NCBI RefSeq assembly: GCF_035975855.1
Contig: NZ_CP109055.1
Span: 8,308,001 to 8,372,000 of the forward strand
Source of the DNA: Streptomyces sp. NBC_01304
Lineage (GTDB): Bacteria; Actinomycetota; Actinomycetes; Streptomycetales; Streptomycetaceae
Direction: 5' to 3'
DNA length: 64,000 nucleotides
Shown here: in pieces, positions 63,834 through 64,000 of the stretch
Layout of the letters: each line of letters starts with the position of its first letter
How positions within the stretch are numbered: the first letter of the stretch is position 1
The notes under the pieces: model-generated
Told to the model about the DNA's origin: nothing
Databases searched by the model: none
Seen by the model: only the letters and a program-made list of their open reading frames with translations
Program-made: the position numbers and the translations under genes

Positions 63834-64000
63834 TGGGCGCGGCGCCCGTCGAGCCGGGCGAACGCGGGGCGACCCGCATCGCCGACCGGGTCGTCGCGAA
63901 GATCGCGGCACGGGCCGCGCGCGAGGCCGTCGAGCTGCCCTCGGGCGCAGAGCTTCCGCAGGCCACCGTCACGGTGCACCATGACACCGCCCGGGTCCGC
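63830..64000 (+). CDS. second Asp23/Gls24-family protein, 5' part only
   Basis: The ATG at 63830 overlaps the preceding stop; 63833 is also an ATG in frame. The visible 57 residues (MMGAAPVEPGERGATRIADRVVAKIAARAAREAVELP) match the start of Asp23 proteins, where a helix (ADRVVAKIAARAA) precedes the first strand. The gene runs out of the window. Confidence 0.8.
   Translation, partial: MMGAAPVEPGERGATRIADRVVAKIAARAAREAVELPSGAELPQATVTVHHDTARVR

Overview
The window looks like chromosomal DNA of a Streptomyces or close relative. GC content is very high, GTG starts are frequent, and 4-bp ATGA/GTGA gene overlaps are common. Family content agrees: an ectABCD cluster, a cobalamin cluster led by a B12 riboswitch, an LAETG sortase-E type surface protein, Asp23/Gls24 genes, mycothiol-type DinB domains and PadR/HAAS modules. 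From memory, the order ect genes - LAETG protein - cob genes - pit resembles the S. coelicolor SCO1840s-1870s region; this was not checked.

Layout. 1-6.3 kb: end of a metallo-beta-lactamase-fold gene, a secreted S37 tripeptidyl aminopeptidase, a purine permease behind a hairpin that covers its ribosome binding site, a CPBP-like/PadR/HAAS module, and coupled VOC and GNAT genes. 6.3-11 kb (minus strand): a class B penicillin-binding protein, and a response regulator / histidine kinase / membrane protein operon. 11-23 kb: accessory metabolism and regulation, including GNATs, an IclR regulator divergent from an aldehyde dehydrogenase, an MFS exporter divergent from a GlxA-type regulator, a P450 carrying a nonapeptide repeat, a DsbA-like protein, an aminotransferase, and an ECF sigma factor coupled to an anti-sigma/DinB fusion. 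23-27 kb: ectoine and hydroxyectoine synthesis (ectABCD). 27-31 kb: aminotransferase, amidohydrolase, LAETG-anchored protein and truncated haemoglobin. 31-49.9 kb: the cobalamin cluster. A riboswitch at about 49.8 kb leads cobD-cobQ-cobN-chelatase-cobO-cobB-cobI. A plus-strand ZIP metal transporter comes next, then cobM-cobL-cbiG/cobJ-cobH-cbiX-cobC, most of it translationally coupled. 50-52.5 kb: a PiT phosphate transporter with a PHO box, and a GH25 muramidase. 52.7-64 kb: aldolase, alpha/beta hydrolase, a hypothetical protein, zinc metallopeptidase, PQQ-like lipoprotein-size protein, ABC-F ATPase, a small HTH protein, enoyl-CoA hydratase, and the start of an Asp23/Gls24 envelope-stress cluster.

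How it works together. The cob genes cover most corrin-ring methylations, amidations, cobalt insertion and adenosylation. They mix aerobic-type parts (CobN plus a ChlI/D-like chelatase) with anaerobic-type parts (a CbiG-CbiH fusion, CbiX). The ect genes provide a compatible solute and pit provides phosphate.

The most unusual signals are non-coding. A dispersed large palindromic element occurs four times, and one copy lies in frame inside cobB. Two MITE-like inverted-repeat elements each have a terminus that supplies the stop codon of the neighbouring gene. In-frame 24-27 bp tandem repeats occur in a P450 and in a response regulator.
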